Source: Candidatus Thorarchaeota archaeon
Lineage (GTDB): Archaea > Asgardarchaeota > Thorarchaeia > Thorarchaeales > Thorarchaeaceae
Length of the DNA stretch: 64,000 nucleotides
Reading direction: 5' to 3'
Assembly: GCA_013388835.1 (NCBI GenBank)
Contig: JACAEL010000026.1
Coordinates: 1-64,000 of the forward strand
Under the pieces are notes generated by a model. The model saw nothing but the letters and a program-made list of their open reading frames with translations, was not told the DNA's origin and did not search any database. Both the position numbers and the translations under genes were made by a program. The first letter of the stretch is position 1. Every line of letters begins with the position of its first letter. Below, piece after piece: positions 16,278 to 26,300 of this stretch.

Positions 16278-17744
16278 TCAAGTGTCTTCTTGTTTCTTTT
16301 CAGGCCTCTTGGCTGGCTTTTCTTTGCCGCCATTCTTCGACAGGTATTGGTGTATACCTCTCGCTGCTCGCTTGCCCGCACCCATTGCGCTGATTACCGT
16401 TGCGGCCCCAGTCACAATATCACCGCCAGCAAACACACCAGGAATTCTTGTCATTCCAGTCTCTTCATCGATGATGACAGTCCCCCATGGATTGACTTCC
16501 AGTCCCGGCGTCGTCTGGGGAATTATCGGGTTGGGAGAGTTACCAATCGCGACTATCACTGTGTCAATGTCAAGCACGAATTCGGAGTTCGGAATCACAA
16601 CGGGTCTGCGTCTGCCTGACTCGTCAGGAGGTCCCAGTTCCATTCTGGTGCAGGTCATACCTATGACCCTGTTCTTGTCATCTCCCAGTATCTCGGTGGG
16701 ATTGATCAGGAATTGAAACCTCACTCCTTCCTCTTCAGCGTGGTGAATCTCCTCCAGACGCGCTGGCATCTCTTCCCGTGACCTGCGATAGAGAACATAG
16801 ACTTCGGCCGCACCCAGCCGCAATGCAGTTCTTGCAGCGTCCATGGCGACATTGCCGCCCCCTATGACTGCCACCTTCTTACCAATCCGCACGGGCGTGT
16901 CATACTCCGGGAATCTGTAGGCCTTCATCAGGTTGACTCTGGTGAGGAATTCGTTCGCGGAGAAGACATCGACAAGGTTCTCACCTCGTATCTTCATGAA
17001 GTTGGGCGCACCAGCTCCGGTGCCGATGAACACGGCCGAGTAGCCATCCTGCTCAAGGAGCTCTGGTATTGTCTTGATTTTTCCGATGACGTAGTTGTAC
17101 TTGATCTCCGCTCCGAGTTTCATCAGATAGTCCACTTCTGCCTCCACAATGCTCTTTGGCAGTCTGAACTCGGGGATTCCGTACATGAGAACACCCCCGG
17201 GCTTGTGGAACGCCTCGAACACAGTGACATCGTAGCCCATCTTGAGGAGGTCTCCGGCGCATGTGAGTCCCGCCGGACCCGAACCAATCACTGCTATCTT
17301 CTTTCCGAGCTTCGGTGGCAGCTCTGGCAATGTCTCGCCCTTTGCCCTTGCATAGTCCGCCACGAACCTCTCCAGTCGACCGATTGCAATAGGCTCGTTG
17401 CGCACTCCACGGATGCAGGACTGCTCGCACTGAGTCTCTTGAGGGCAGACCCGCCCGCAGACTGCAGGAAGGCTGTTGGTCTCCTTTATCTTCGCCGCTG
17501 CAGCCATGAAGTCGCCCTTGCGAATCAGTTCAATGAATTCCTTGATGGGCACCTCGACTGGACAACCGCTCACACACTTTGGGTTGCGACATTGAAGGCA
17601 CTTCTCTGCCTCAGCCATGGCCTCTTCTGCTGTGTATCCCAAGGCCACCTCATTGAAGTTGCGCCTCCGGACATTCGGGTCCTGTTCTTTCATAGGGGTC
17701 TTCTTTGTGGGGGGCTTTCGCTCCTTCTTTGGTCCCTCGCTCAT
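16278..17744 (-). CDS. nfnB: NfnB/SudA-type NADPH oxidoreductase large subunit (GltD-like)
   Basis: 488 residues. N-terminal cysteine clusters (CLQCRNPKCVSGCPVEVPI, then CGRVCPQETQCEQSC) bind 4Fe-4S centres, as in glutamate synthase small subunits. Two Rossmann motifs follow: GSGPAGLTCAGDLLKMGYDV (FAD) and VIGGGNVAMDAARTALRLG (NADPH). The C-terminal PGVFAGGDIVTGAATVI is the FAD loop. With the adjacent small subunit it forms NfnAB or sulfide dehydrogenase, balancing NADH, NADPH and ferredoxin. The C terminus is lysine-rich. It starts directly after the nfnA stop. Confidence 0.92.
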   Translation of the reverse strand: MSEGPKKERKPPTKKTPMKEQDPNVRRRNFNEVALGYTAEEAMAEAEKCLQCRNPKCVSGCPVEVPIKEFIELIRKGDFMAAAAKIKETNSLPAVCGRVCPQETQCEQSCIRGVRNEPIAIGRLERFVADYARAKGETLPELPPKLGKKIAVIGSGPAGLTCAGDLLKMGYDVTVFEAFHKPGGVLMYGIPEFRLPKSIVEAEVDYLMKLGAEIKYNYVIGKIKTIPELLEQDGYSAVFIGTGAGAPNFMKIRGENLVDVFSANEFLTRVNLMKAYRFPEYDTPVRIGKKVAVIGGGNVAMDAARTALRLGAAEVYVLYRRSREEMPARLEEIHHAEEEGVRFQFLINPTEILGDDKNRVIGMTCTRMELGPPDESGRRRPVVIPNSEFVLDIDTVIVAIGNSPNPIIPQTTPGLEVNPWGTVIIDEETGMTRIPGVFAGGDIVTGAATVISAMGAGKRAARGIHQYLSKNGGKEKPAKRPEKKQEDT

Positions 17745-18587
17745 CTATGCCATGCCTCCGCGTTCCTTTATCCACCGTCCGGTGGAAACTGCTTCTTCCT
17801 CCCAGTATGCATTCAGGCGCCCCATGAGCTCGCTGTAGTCGACGAGGTGTCCATCGAACTCAGGACCGTCGACGCAGGCAAACTTCATCTGACCGCCCAC
17901 TGTGACTCGGCAGGCGCCACACATCCCTGTTCCATCTACCATTATGCTGTTCAGGCTCACCCACGTCGGGATCTTCTTCGGCTCGGTGGTCCTGCTCACG
18001 AACTTCATCATTGGCACGGGCCCGACCGCAAATACGAGGTCAATCTTCCGGCCCTTCTGAATCAGGTCGGCAAGGACGGCTGTGACAAAGCCATGCACTC
18101 CACAAGACCCATCGTCGGTGGTTTCATAGAACTCATCGCTGATGTCGTACATCTCCTTTCTGTAGAGGAGAAGGTCCATGCTGCGCGCGCCGTTTATTGT
18201 GATGAGATAGTTGCCTGCTGCCTTGAAAGCCCTAGCAACGGGATAACAGATTGCACTGCCACACCCACCTCCTACGGTCACAACAGTACCGTAGTACTTG
18301 TCCGTCGGTGTAGGCTTGCCAAGTGGCCCCACGAAATCGAGAATCTTGTCTCCGATGTTCAATGTGCCAAGAAGCTTCGTAGACTTGCCGACCTCTTGAA
18401 AGACTATGGTGATGTCGCCCTTCTCTCTATCAAAGTCGGCAATCGTGAGTGGAAATCGCTCACCTGTTTCGTTGACTCTGATCATCACGAATTGGCCAGG
18501 TCTGCAGACCTTTGCTACATCAGGAGCTCTCACGACCATCATCTTGGTCATGGGATTAAGGATCTGCTTGAACTTGATCTCGTACAT
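17745..18587 (-). CDS. nfnA: NfnA/SudB-type ferredoxin:NADP reductase subunit
   Basis: About 280 residues. An FNR-like FAD domain (PGQFVMIRV, RFPLTIADF) is followed by an NAD(P)-binding half (VVTVGGGCGSAICYPVAR) and a C-terminal cysteine cluster (DGTGMCGACRVTV, FACVDGP) for a 2Fe-2S centre. It pairs with the large subunit downstream in one operon. The frame extends to 18650, but the family start MYEIKFKQI corresponds to ATG 18587. Known members perform electron bifurcation or sulfide/polysulfide chemistry; which applies here cannot be read from sequence. Confidence 0.9.
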   Translation of the reverse strand: MYEIKFKQILNPMTKMMVVRAPDVAKVCRPGQFVMIRVNETGERFPLTIADFDREKGDITIVFQEVGKSTKLLGTLNIGDKILDFVGPLGKPTPTDKYYGTVVTVGGGCGSAICYPVARAFKAAGNYLITINGARSMDLLLYRKEMYDISDEFYETTDDGSCGVHGFVTAVLADLIQKGRKIDLVFAVGPVPMMKFVSRTTEPKKIPTWVSLNSIMVDGTGMCGACRVTVGGQMKFACVDGPEFDGHLVDYSELMGRLNAYWEEEAVSTGRWIKERGGMA

Positions 18588-18659
18588 CGAGCCACAATCC
18601 CTGTATATGGAAACAGCCCCTTGCGTCCGGGGGTTCTCCGTCGGCTGCACAACAGGGTC

Positions 18660-20405
18660 TTATATAGCTTGGTCCCTAGACCATCGTCTGTAGAGCTGTC
18701 CCACTTCACGAATCACGATGCCGCACAGGTCCTTGGGCGTTGTGACTGGGACTGCTGATGCGCCCGCTGTTCTCAGGGCTTCAAGCGTCTCTTCGCGGGC
18801 TTCTCCAATATGGAACACGTAGAACTGGTGTCCCTGTGCTGACAGCCTCTCAACTGAGTCCACGAACTGGTCCCAGTTGGCGATGTCTGCGTCGGTCATG
18901 ACTAGGACCAGCACCCTGCCTTCCGACTCTCCGCAGACTCTGGCTATATCCTTGACCGGAGCCACTGTACCACCCCCCTGATATGACAACAGGATGTCTT
19001 CGACTTCCTGTCGGCTCCTGGTGAAAGTGCATGTGCGGATGTCGTCTGAGAAGTTGATTACAGCAACACGCTGGTTCCTCTTGAAGGCAAACTCGACTGC
19101 GGCGAAAGCAGAGAGTAGAGCCATGTGATAGGGCCCTGATACTCTCTTCGCCGTCATCGACCACGTCATGGATCCGCTGGAGTCTATAACAATCAACAGG
19201 TCCGGATACTCTTCGGCCTCACTGTTGCCCAGCAACTCTGTTCGCTTCCACTTCCTAGTGGACATGTTCGGGACAATCACAGGAAACGCCTGCAAGGACT
19301 GGACAATGTCGAGCTCCTCAATCGGGTCTCCCAAGCGCCAGATGTCTTGACTCAGAGGCAAAGACCCTGAGGGCCTCTGCTCCCTCACATCGATTGAGAC
19401 CATGCCTCTTGCTTTTGCTCTGTACCAGAATCTTGTCCAATTCCTTCCCTTAGTATCCATGCCAGCAAGCAGCAGTACCCCACGCAGGTCTCTTAATGAC
19501 CCTCCCCTCTGCTCCACTTCCCTTGCGAGCCTCTCCATCTCCGTGTCGCTGTCGCTGGTTCTCGTGCCCTCGATGCATCTCTTAGCCATGTCCCCATTCC
19601 TGACTTCAAGAGGGTTGCCCATGAGGCGGTCGATGTCATCAGCCACCTTTTGACTCTGGTCAGTAGTGGATGAGGCTCCCCCAGAAGCCTTTCCTCTGAG
19701 ACCGAGCCCCTCTGAGGACTCCTGACTCCCCACTTTGGGCAGCCATTCCTTCACTATCTTCGCTATCTTCTCTGTTGCAACAGGCCATTGTGTTTCACGT
19801 TCCAGACACTCGCGTGCTACCCCCACTATTTCAGTGGCTGCCTTTGCGGTCCTATCATCCACATTGCATGTCGGTGGCAGCGGAAACCCCCACATCATCC
19901 TGTATGTGGCCACAGTCAGAGTCCAGAGCTGGCTGTGTTCATGTGTACGTAGAGCCGCGTCATGGATTGATGTGACGATTCTGTCGTAAGTCAGGGCTTG
20001 ATGCTTTTTCAATAGCCTGGAGTCCACAACCAGGTCTGCAAACAGATTACAGGTGAACATTGCAAGGTCCGAACTCAGATGTCTACTGGCTGCAGCAAAC
20101 ATCATGCCGCTGGACACGCCGTCGTAAGGACAGAACACATAGTGCTGTATCTCATGCTGCGACACAGAGCGCATGAATGCCTCGCACTCTCCCTGCGTCA
20201 GGTGTACTGGTACTCCAGCAGTGTTCAGGTGCACGGTCCACGTTGCAGAGTCTATGTAGAAGTAGCTGCTCTTGTCCGGTTCGTACTCTATCACCGGCTC
20301 GGGCAAGGGTGGATGGTAGTGGTCTGCCACCGCCTGCAGCCAGCCTCTTCGTGATGCATCCAGTAGCCAGTCGGGGGGTAGGGTTTCACCTGACTCGGCA
20401 GCCAG
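18660..20405 (-). CDS. VWA-domain protein with N-terminal zincin-like HEIQH region
   Basis: Numbering is from GTG 20330. The N-terminal region has HEIQH at 59-63 followed by a helix with NLFADLVVDSRL, the layout of predicted metallopeptidase domains fused to VWA-like domains (DUF2201/COG3864 type). A flexible segment (about 200-270) follows. The VWA domain has an intact MIDAS: DSSGSM at 383-388, GGGTVAP and VMTDADI. It is downstream of a MoxR ATPase, its usual partner. The start is unclear. Codons upstream of GTG 20330 encode a protein-like stretch (TLPPDWLLDASRRGWLQAV), and the only good ribosome-binding site (GAGGTGAG) precedes a CTG at 20405, which I use here; an in-frame stop lies just before it. 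Confidence 0.8.
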   Translation of the reverse strand: MAAESGETLPPDWLLDASRRGWLQAVADHYHPPLPEPVIEYEPDKSSYFYIDSATWTVHLNTAGVPVHLTQGECEAFMRSVSQHEIQHYVFCPYDGVSSGMMFAAASRHLSSDLAMFTCNLFADLVVDSRLLKKHQALTYDRIVTSIHDAALRTHEHSQLWTLTVATYRMMWGFPLPPTCNVDDRTAKAATEIVGVARECLERETQWPVATEKIAKIVKEWLPKVGSQESSEGLGLRGKASGGASSTTDQSQKVADDIDRLMGNPLEVRNGDMAKRCIEGTRTSDSDTEMERLAREVEQRGGSLRDLRGVLLLAGMDTKGRNWTRFWYRAKARGMVSIDVREQRPSGSLPLSQDIWRLGDPIEELDIVQSLQAFPVIVPNMSTRKWKRTELLGNSEAEEYPDLLIVIDSSGSMTWSMTAKRVSGPYHMALLSAFAAVEFAFKRNQRVAVINFSDDIRTCTFTRSRQEVEDILLSYQGGGTVAPVKDIARVCGESEGRVLVLVMTDADIANWDQFVDSVERLSAQGHQFYVFHIGEAREETLEALRTAGASAVPVTTPKDLCGIVIREVGQLYRRWSRDQAI

Positions 20406-20416
20406 TTGTCCTCACC

Positions 20417-22120
20417 TCACTCGCGTAGAGCAGCCTCTATGTCGTTCCGGAGTCCGAGTGCTTCCACGCCTCCGGATATCTCAAGGAACACCGCAGAGTC
20501 GGGGGAGTTTCCGGTCACGTATACCACCAGTGTGAGATGCTGAGTTCTGATCACTTTCCTCTTCGGTGGCTGCAGGGTTTCCTTGAGAATCTGGGTCATG
20601 CCCGGATACTTGAGGCTTATTGTAGTCCAGAGCTCTTGCCACTTCTCGAAGTTGAGGGTGAAGGTGGCGAGTGTCAGTCTATGGAGTGCCTCGGACACCC
20701 TTGCTAGGAGCATTGCACGGTTTGGAAAGTCCGTCTGTGCGGCCAGGTGCTCCTCAACTCGCGACAGTTCCTTCACATCCTTGTTCCCAATCCCCCTCTC
20801 GATTCTGTGGACGACCTCCATATAACTGGACTTGGTGAGCTCCTTTGCAAGGTCCACATAATCAAGCATCACTATCAGGTCACTCCGCGCCATCTCCTCG
20901 AGCTCCTTGAGTTCCTTCTTGGATGCCTCCCCTCGTTTCAGGCGCTCTACCAGAGCGATGGAGGGTTCCCGTTGCGTGAACCTTGATGCTGCCAGTTCGA
21001 CAAGATGTTCTGCGAACTTGAATCGGTCTCCGTAGTAAGGTGATTTCGTCAACTCTTCTCGGACGAACTCGATTCTGTGCCAGAAGACGAGCGGTGCAAG
21101 CGCTTTGACTATCTCAAGGGACACCTCTGGAGCCTCAACAAGCCAAGCCAGGGCCTTGCTATACCGATTCAGGTCCTTTGCTGCTCGTACACTGAGTGGT
21201 ACTGTCACCTTGTTGCAGATGCTCTTGGCAGTGTTGAAGTGGCAGCCGTCACAGAGACCGGTCTCAACAGTCAGTCCGTGTGCCTGGCTCTTGTCAGCCC
21301 TGATGCAGGCTCCAAACTCCCGAACTAGGGATCTCATGAACTCCGATGCTACTGAGGACACAGGCACCTTGTCAGCAAGGTTCCATATTGTCAGGAGGTC
21401 CTCCTCACTGAGAATCGCAGGCACCTGCCAGAGCTCATCATATCCGAAGAGCCGCTCGTCTCGCGATGCCAGTATCAGCTCAAGATCGTTTATGGTGGGC
21501 ATGGTGATGGGCACAGCCATACCGAACCTGTCTCTGAACGGAGGCGACAGGTCGAAGGTGCCTGAGTCTGCAGGATTCATCGTCGCGTACAGGCAGTACT
21601 CTTCGCAGCGCTTCACTTCGTCATAGTACTTGAGTTCGCCCTCTGCCAGCATGGAGAGAAGGATGTTCTGTGCGTGAGGAGTGAGGCGGTTCACTTCATC
21701 GATTATCTTCCAGAAGCCCGTCACGAACTTCCGCCAGACGACCACTTCAACCCCGTCCTTCATGAGCGGACCGGGTCGAAGCGTGGCGACCATCTTCTCT
21801 TCTGTGAGCTGGGGATGTCCCCTGATGACCCCGTCCTCGATGTCATTCAGACTCTGTCCGGTCATCATCCGACCGAGCAGCTTGCACAGAGTGGTCTTCC
21901 CGCCTCCATGTCCTCCCACCAGTAGCATCGCAGAACGTGGCACGATTTCATTGAGGACGCAGGCTCCAGCGATGAGTGGGAGTCGTGTGGTCTTCTTGTC
22001 TCCACTGATCGACCTGTATCTTATGGTCAGAGCAGAAGAGTGAACGAAGAGACCACGACTCTCCACTGTGGATATGACCGACCACACATGCTGCCTGAGA
22101 CGGTCGCCAGGAGTGCTCAT
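20417..22120 (-). CDS. MoxR-family AAA+ ATPase with a cysteine cluster
   Basis: About 567 residues from ATG 22120. Walker A GGHGGGKTT (69-77), Walker B KIIDEVNR (138-145), sensor 1 YATMNP and an Arg-finger region PPFRDRFG are intact, so it should hydrolyse ATP. Cysteines C272, C290, C293 and C302 (pattern CxxC plus two) form a likely zinc or iron-sulfur site. The C-terminal half is long and helical. MoxR proteins act with VWA proteins to remodel or activate targets; its VWA partner follows 11 nt downstream. It is transcribed divergently from the degenerate AAA-SMC operon. Confidence 0.88.
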   Translation of the reverse strand: MSTPGDRLRQHVWSVISTVESRGLFVHSSALTIRYRSISGDKKTTRLPLIAGACVLNEIVPRSAMLLVGGHGGGKTTLCKLLGRMMTGQSLNDIEDGVIRGHPQLTEEKMVATLRPGPLMKDGVEVVVWRKFVTGFWKIIDEVNRLTPHAQNILLSMLAEGELKYYDEVKRCEEYCLYATMNPADSGTFDLSPPFRDRFGMAVPITMPTINDLELILASRDERLFGYDELWQVPAILSEEDLLTIWNLADKVPVSSVASEFMRSLVREFGACIRADKSQAHGLTVETGLCDGCHFNTAKSICNKVTVPLSVRAAKDLNRYSKALAWLVEAPEVSLEIVKALAPLVFWHRIEFVREELTKSPYYGDRFKFAEHLVELAASRFTQREPSIALVERLKRGEASKKELKELEEMARSDLIVMLDYVDLAKELTKSSYMEVVHRIERGIGNKDVKELSRVEEHLAAQTDFPNRAMLLARVSEALHRLTLATFTLNFEKWQELWTTISLKYPGMTQILKETLQPPKRKVIRTQHLTLVVYVTGNSPDSAVFLEISGGVEALGLRNDIEAALRE

Positions 22121-22205
22121 AGTATGCTCGGTGTGGCTGCCGCACACTCAGTTATGGTGTCTTCGGTCGGTAGCGCCATTCGGTATGCAGGGCCGAAGCG
22201 ACTAT

Positions 22206-23321
22206 ATGCAGTTGTCTTGCTCTTGTAATGCCGACGCCGGGGGTCCGACTTTGGAAAGAGACAGTCCTGCAGCCGAGGTCTTGCGCCTCGTCATGCCCGA
22301 AGAAGTGGCTTCAGAACGCATTCAGCAGCGTTCACTGGTTGAAGCAGCTGATGCCTTTGTCGCATCACTGCGAAGGTTCTCCGAGCTGAAGGAAGGCCTG
22401 CTAGAACGCGGTCTGGAGTTCGGAGGACGCACGCTTCTCATGGGTCCGGTAGGCACCCACTTCAGGTCCTTCTCGGACAGAGTGGCATCTGAACTCCCTA
22501 TCAAGATGGTTGTAGTCCGGAATGAACGTGTCTTGGCCGAGCCCGCGAGTCTTTCGGAGTCCATCAGCACCGTGATGGAGTTCGCACGAAGGAACTCTCC
22601 TGCACTCGTCCTGATTCCAGAGATTGATGAGCTCTCAGGCATTGGCAGACTTGCCGATGCGATTCTTCGTTCAGAGCTCAGCGGCTACAGCTGGGTCAAG
22701 GACGAGGTGCTTGTCCTGTCTTGGACGACAAGGCCGGAGGGTCTGAGTAGGGAACTGACAACGGTCTTCGACCGTGTCCTGCTGTTCGACTATCCATCCT
22801 CGGAGGAGCGACTGCAAGTCCTTGAGTCCGTTCTGGATGGGCGTTCCGACCTGGACCTCCCGGCGTTGGCGGAGCTGACCAGTGGATGGGGTTTCGCTGA
22901 CATGGTGCATCTTGCAACAAGCCTTTATCTCTCTGGAAGCAAAGGCAATGAAAAGGTGTCAGGGTCGAATATGGAGGAGCTGGTGGGTGGAAGTGGGGTG
23001 ACCCCCATGGGTGATGCACGGACCTTCAGAAGCGTGGTCTCTCGCATTCAGGGGATGGTTCCCACGGAAGAGGTGAAGCTGGAGTCTCTGTACCCCGACG
23101 ACTTTCTCGACCAGCTCTACCTGATGGCGGTGGGCGACGACTACTCACGGACTCACAGAGTGATTGAGACCCTAAACGCGGGGACTCCGATTGGTCCATC
23201 AGACCGTGAATTCCTCAGCAAGTATCCGTTCTTGCTTGTGGGCACGCCAGAAGACCGGCTCACACGGATGCTCAGAGCCAAGAAGAGCAAAGACCGTCTG
23301 AGCAGAATCGTGGGACGATAG
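22206..23321 (+). CDS. Degenerate AAA-domain protein (predicted pseudo-ATPase) upstream of SMC
   Basis: About 372 residues from ATG 22206; TTG 22251 has a better ribosome-binding site. The fold follows the classical AAA family: LLMGPVGT at the Walker A position (78-85), ALVLIPEIDEL at Walker B (133-143), LSWTTRPEGL at sensor 1, and FDRVLLFDYPSSEERLQVLE after it. But Walker A reads GPVGTHFRS, with no Lys and no Ser/Thr in place, and the Walker B Asp is Pro. ATP hydrolysis is therefore unlikely. A C-terminal helical part (270-372) follows. It lies 17 nt before the SMC gene. Confidence 0.72.
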   Translation: MQLSCSCNADAGGPTLERDSPAAEVLRLVMPEEVASERIQQRSLVEAADAFVASLRRFSELKEGLLERGLEFGGRTLLMGPVGTHFRSFSDRVASELPIKMVVVRNERVLAEPASLSESISTVMEFARRNSPALVLIPEIDELSGIGRLADAILRSELSGYSWVKDEVLVLSWTTRPEGLSRELTTVFDRVLLFDYPSSEERLQVLESVLDGRSDLDLPALAELTSGWGFADMVHLATSLYLSGSKGNEKVSGSNMEELVGGSGVTPMGDARTFRSVVSRIQGMVPTEEVKLESLYPDDFLDQLYLMAVGDDYSRTHRVIETLNAGTPIGPSDREFLSKYPFLLVGTPEDRLTRMLRAKKSKDRLSRIVGR

Positions 23322-23338
23322 AACGAAGGGACGGACTC

Positions 23339-26300
23339 ATGTCAGGCCGGCATGTCACTATTGCATCGGTGCGGCTGAAGAACTTCCTCTCCTTCTATGA
23401 GGGGCTAGTGGTACTCGACCCCGGCTTGAACGTGATTCTGGGTCCCAATGGCTCGGGCAAGACCTCGGTCTTCCATGCTGTGAAGTTCGCACTGGGCTCT
23501 AACCAACGTGAGAACAGATACGCAAAGTGGAGCGACTTCATACGTCATGGTGCATCCATGGCTGAGGTCGAAGTCACACTCATGGTCGACGGTAAAGCGA
23601 CTCGATTCCTTCGAAAGATTGACCGCGACGGTATCCCGCGTGCCTACATGGACGGACGGAGGATCAAGGCTGCAGAGCACCGTGTCATCGTACAAGCACT
23701 TGGTCTCGATGTGGACAACACGCTGGTATTCATGCCACAGGAACGAATCAATGCTCTCAGAGACCTCAACCCTCTTGAGGTGCGAAAGCTGGTCGAAGAG
23801 GGGACGGGTCTAGCGGCTCTGAGGGACCGGATTGCCGCTCAGGAGGTTGAGGTCGCTCTGGACCGGCAGCGTCTGGAGTCGGCCGTCTCGGAGTCAGAAC
23901 TCGTGAAGAGGGAACTGGACCTACTACAGAAGGACCTCGAGCGCCTCCAGAAGAAGCGTGAACTACAGAGAGAAGAACGAGCCCTCGGGATTGAAGTGAG
24001 ATGGGCCTCGCTCGAAGACGTCCGCCAGCGTGCCAGCACGGTCAGGAGTGAGATGGCAGAAAGAGAGGCAGGACTGGTCTCGCTCGACGCGGAGCACAAA
24101 GCTGTTGGTGAGCAGGTAGCTGCCGCGGAACGGGCGACTGCAGCCCTTGAGACGAAGGCAGAGGAACTTCAGATGGAACTGGGAAAGATTGACGCCCGGC
24201 TCCAAGAGGAGGAACTGAAGCTCCAGAGGCTGCAGGACGACAGCAAGAAGGCAGTGGTGGAGGTTCGTCAGCTTGAGAAGGATGTGGTGAGCGCAAAGAG
24301 GCGACGAGAGAAGACGTCCCAAGACCTGGTCCGGGCGTCGAAGGCAAAGGAGCAGTATGAAGAGTCTGTGCGGCTGCTTCGTGCACAGACGGAGGAACTG
24401 GAGAAGGAGCGAGCGGAGATTGACGCAAAGCTCGAAGCCTTTGCAGAGTGGAACGCTCGGCGTGCTCAGGCCCACGGAGTGTACCGATCGTTGCAGGCCG
24501 AGGCGGAGGGCAAGGAAGTACTTCTCAGAAGTCTGAATGAGCGGCTACAGAACGAGCAGGCCGAGTACCAGAGCATCCAGACTCGCTGGGGCAACATCTG
24601 GTCTACTCTTGAATCGATGGATGAGAAGGAACTTGTAAAGAAGAAAGGTCATCTTGAAGCTCGACTCGCCGCTCTCAACGAGGAGCGATTCAGGGAGACG
24701 AGCCGTGCTTCCCAGATTCAGAAGGAGGTGGAGGAACTCAGAGGGCGCATATCCGAGTCATCCCGGCGAATTCCTGACACTGTCCGACAGCTGAGAGAAG
24801 CGATTGATGAACACAAGATTGGCAGCGCGGCTGGACCACTGATTGCACTGGTGGGGCAGGAGAGCCAGTACTCTGCTGCACTGGAGGGCGTCCTCTTCAA
24901 CGATCTCGCCTTCGCCTTCATCGTGAAGGACAGTGCAGACTTCTCTCTGTTGGAGAAGCTGAGAAACAACCTCGAGTCCCCTTCTCCTCTCATTCTCGTC
25001 AGTCAAGATGTGGTCCTGCAGGAACGTCCCGTGCTTCCCCCCGCAAAAGGCGTGTTGGGGTGGTTGTGGGACCTCGTGGGGCTGGACGCTCCAACCACAG
25101 ACATGTTTCGTAGAGCCATTGGCGACTTCGTCCTTGTAAGTGACTATCGCACGGCGTCACGTCTTGCACAGAAGGAAGGTCTTTCCGCGGTCACGCTCTC
25201 CGGCCAGGTAGTGCTGAGAGAGGGCGGACGGACAGTCAGTCATCCGGCGAGAACACCCACAGGGGTCCTGTCGACAGCACCACTCCAGAGTAGACTGTCG
25301 CGAGCCTTGAAAGAGCTGGAGGCGGCCAACAAGAAGGTCACTGAGCTGGTGACCCAGAGCGAACAGGTGACAAGGGAGCGTGAGGCAGTCCTCGACCTGA
25401 TTAGTCAAATCACCCGCTGGAGTGGGACCTGGGAAAGACGAAAGCAGCTCCTTGACAGCATCCCCCAGTTGGAGGAGAGAGTTGCAGCAGTCGATGACGA
25501 ACTCAAGTCCCTTCAGCAACGCCTTGGAAAGGCGGAGAGAGACCTCCGGTCACTGGATGCTTCTCAGCCGCCAGAACGCAGTAGACTCGTTGGGGAGCTG
25601 TCCGCTGTAAGAATGAAGCAACGAGGAGTCCAGTCAGATCTCTCGAAGGCAGAAGAGGCTCTCAGCTCAGCCGAGCGTGACGAGGTGACACTGCGGTCTG
25701 AGCTCAGGAGTATTGACGAGACCGTCACAGCGCTCAGCGACCGACTCGAGGAGCTGAGAGAGGAGCTCCGCTCTTCGAAGGATACGGCTTCTCTCATCCA
25801 CCAGACAATTGAAACACTGCGTGACGGCCGGGAGGCAACGAAGAATGCCCATCAGGAGGTCAAGCTACAGATTCAGCGCTCACGAGAGACCGCGAAGGTT
25901 CTCACCAGTCGACTTGTGGAACTCAGTCTGTCCATGCGGGAGCGCCGACAACAGGCGAATCAAGCCCGGCGTCAGCTCAACGCACTTGAGCAGGAGGCTC
26001 GGGAATTAGAGGACTCGTTGAAGGGCGAGCCCAGACCCGACCGGGTTCGCGCGCTTGCCACGGTGCGCGACGAGCTGGTACGGGTTCGTCACCGGCTTGA
26101 CGAATACCATGATGTGACGGAGGCTGTCGCTCAGACCGAGAGTGAGTTGAAGGGACGACTACAAGGGCTCGCTGCTCGTGTTGCAGAGTTGAGAGAAGAG
26201 CTCTCTGCCGCAGAGACCGCAGTGATGAACATCCGGTCTCAGTACCACCATGGGATGTATGATATTCTCTCGCGAGTCGAAGCGGAAGTAAACCGCGTCT

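Noticed and set aside
17205-18758. 517-codon plus-strand open frame across nfnA and nfnB
   Set aside because: It is antisense to two well-recognised genes; its composition (many Cys, His and Leu runs) is that of a shadow frame.
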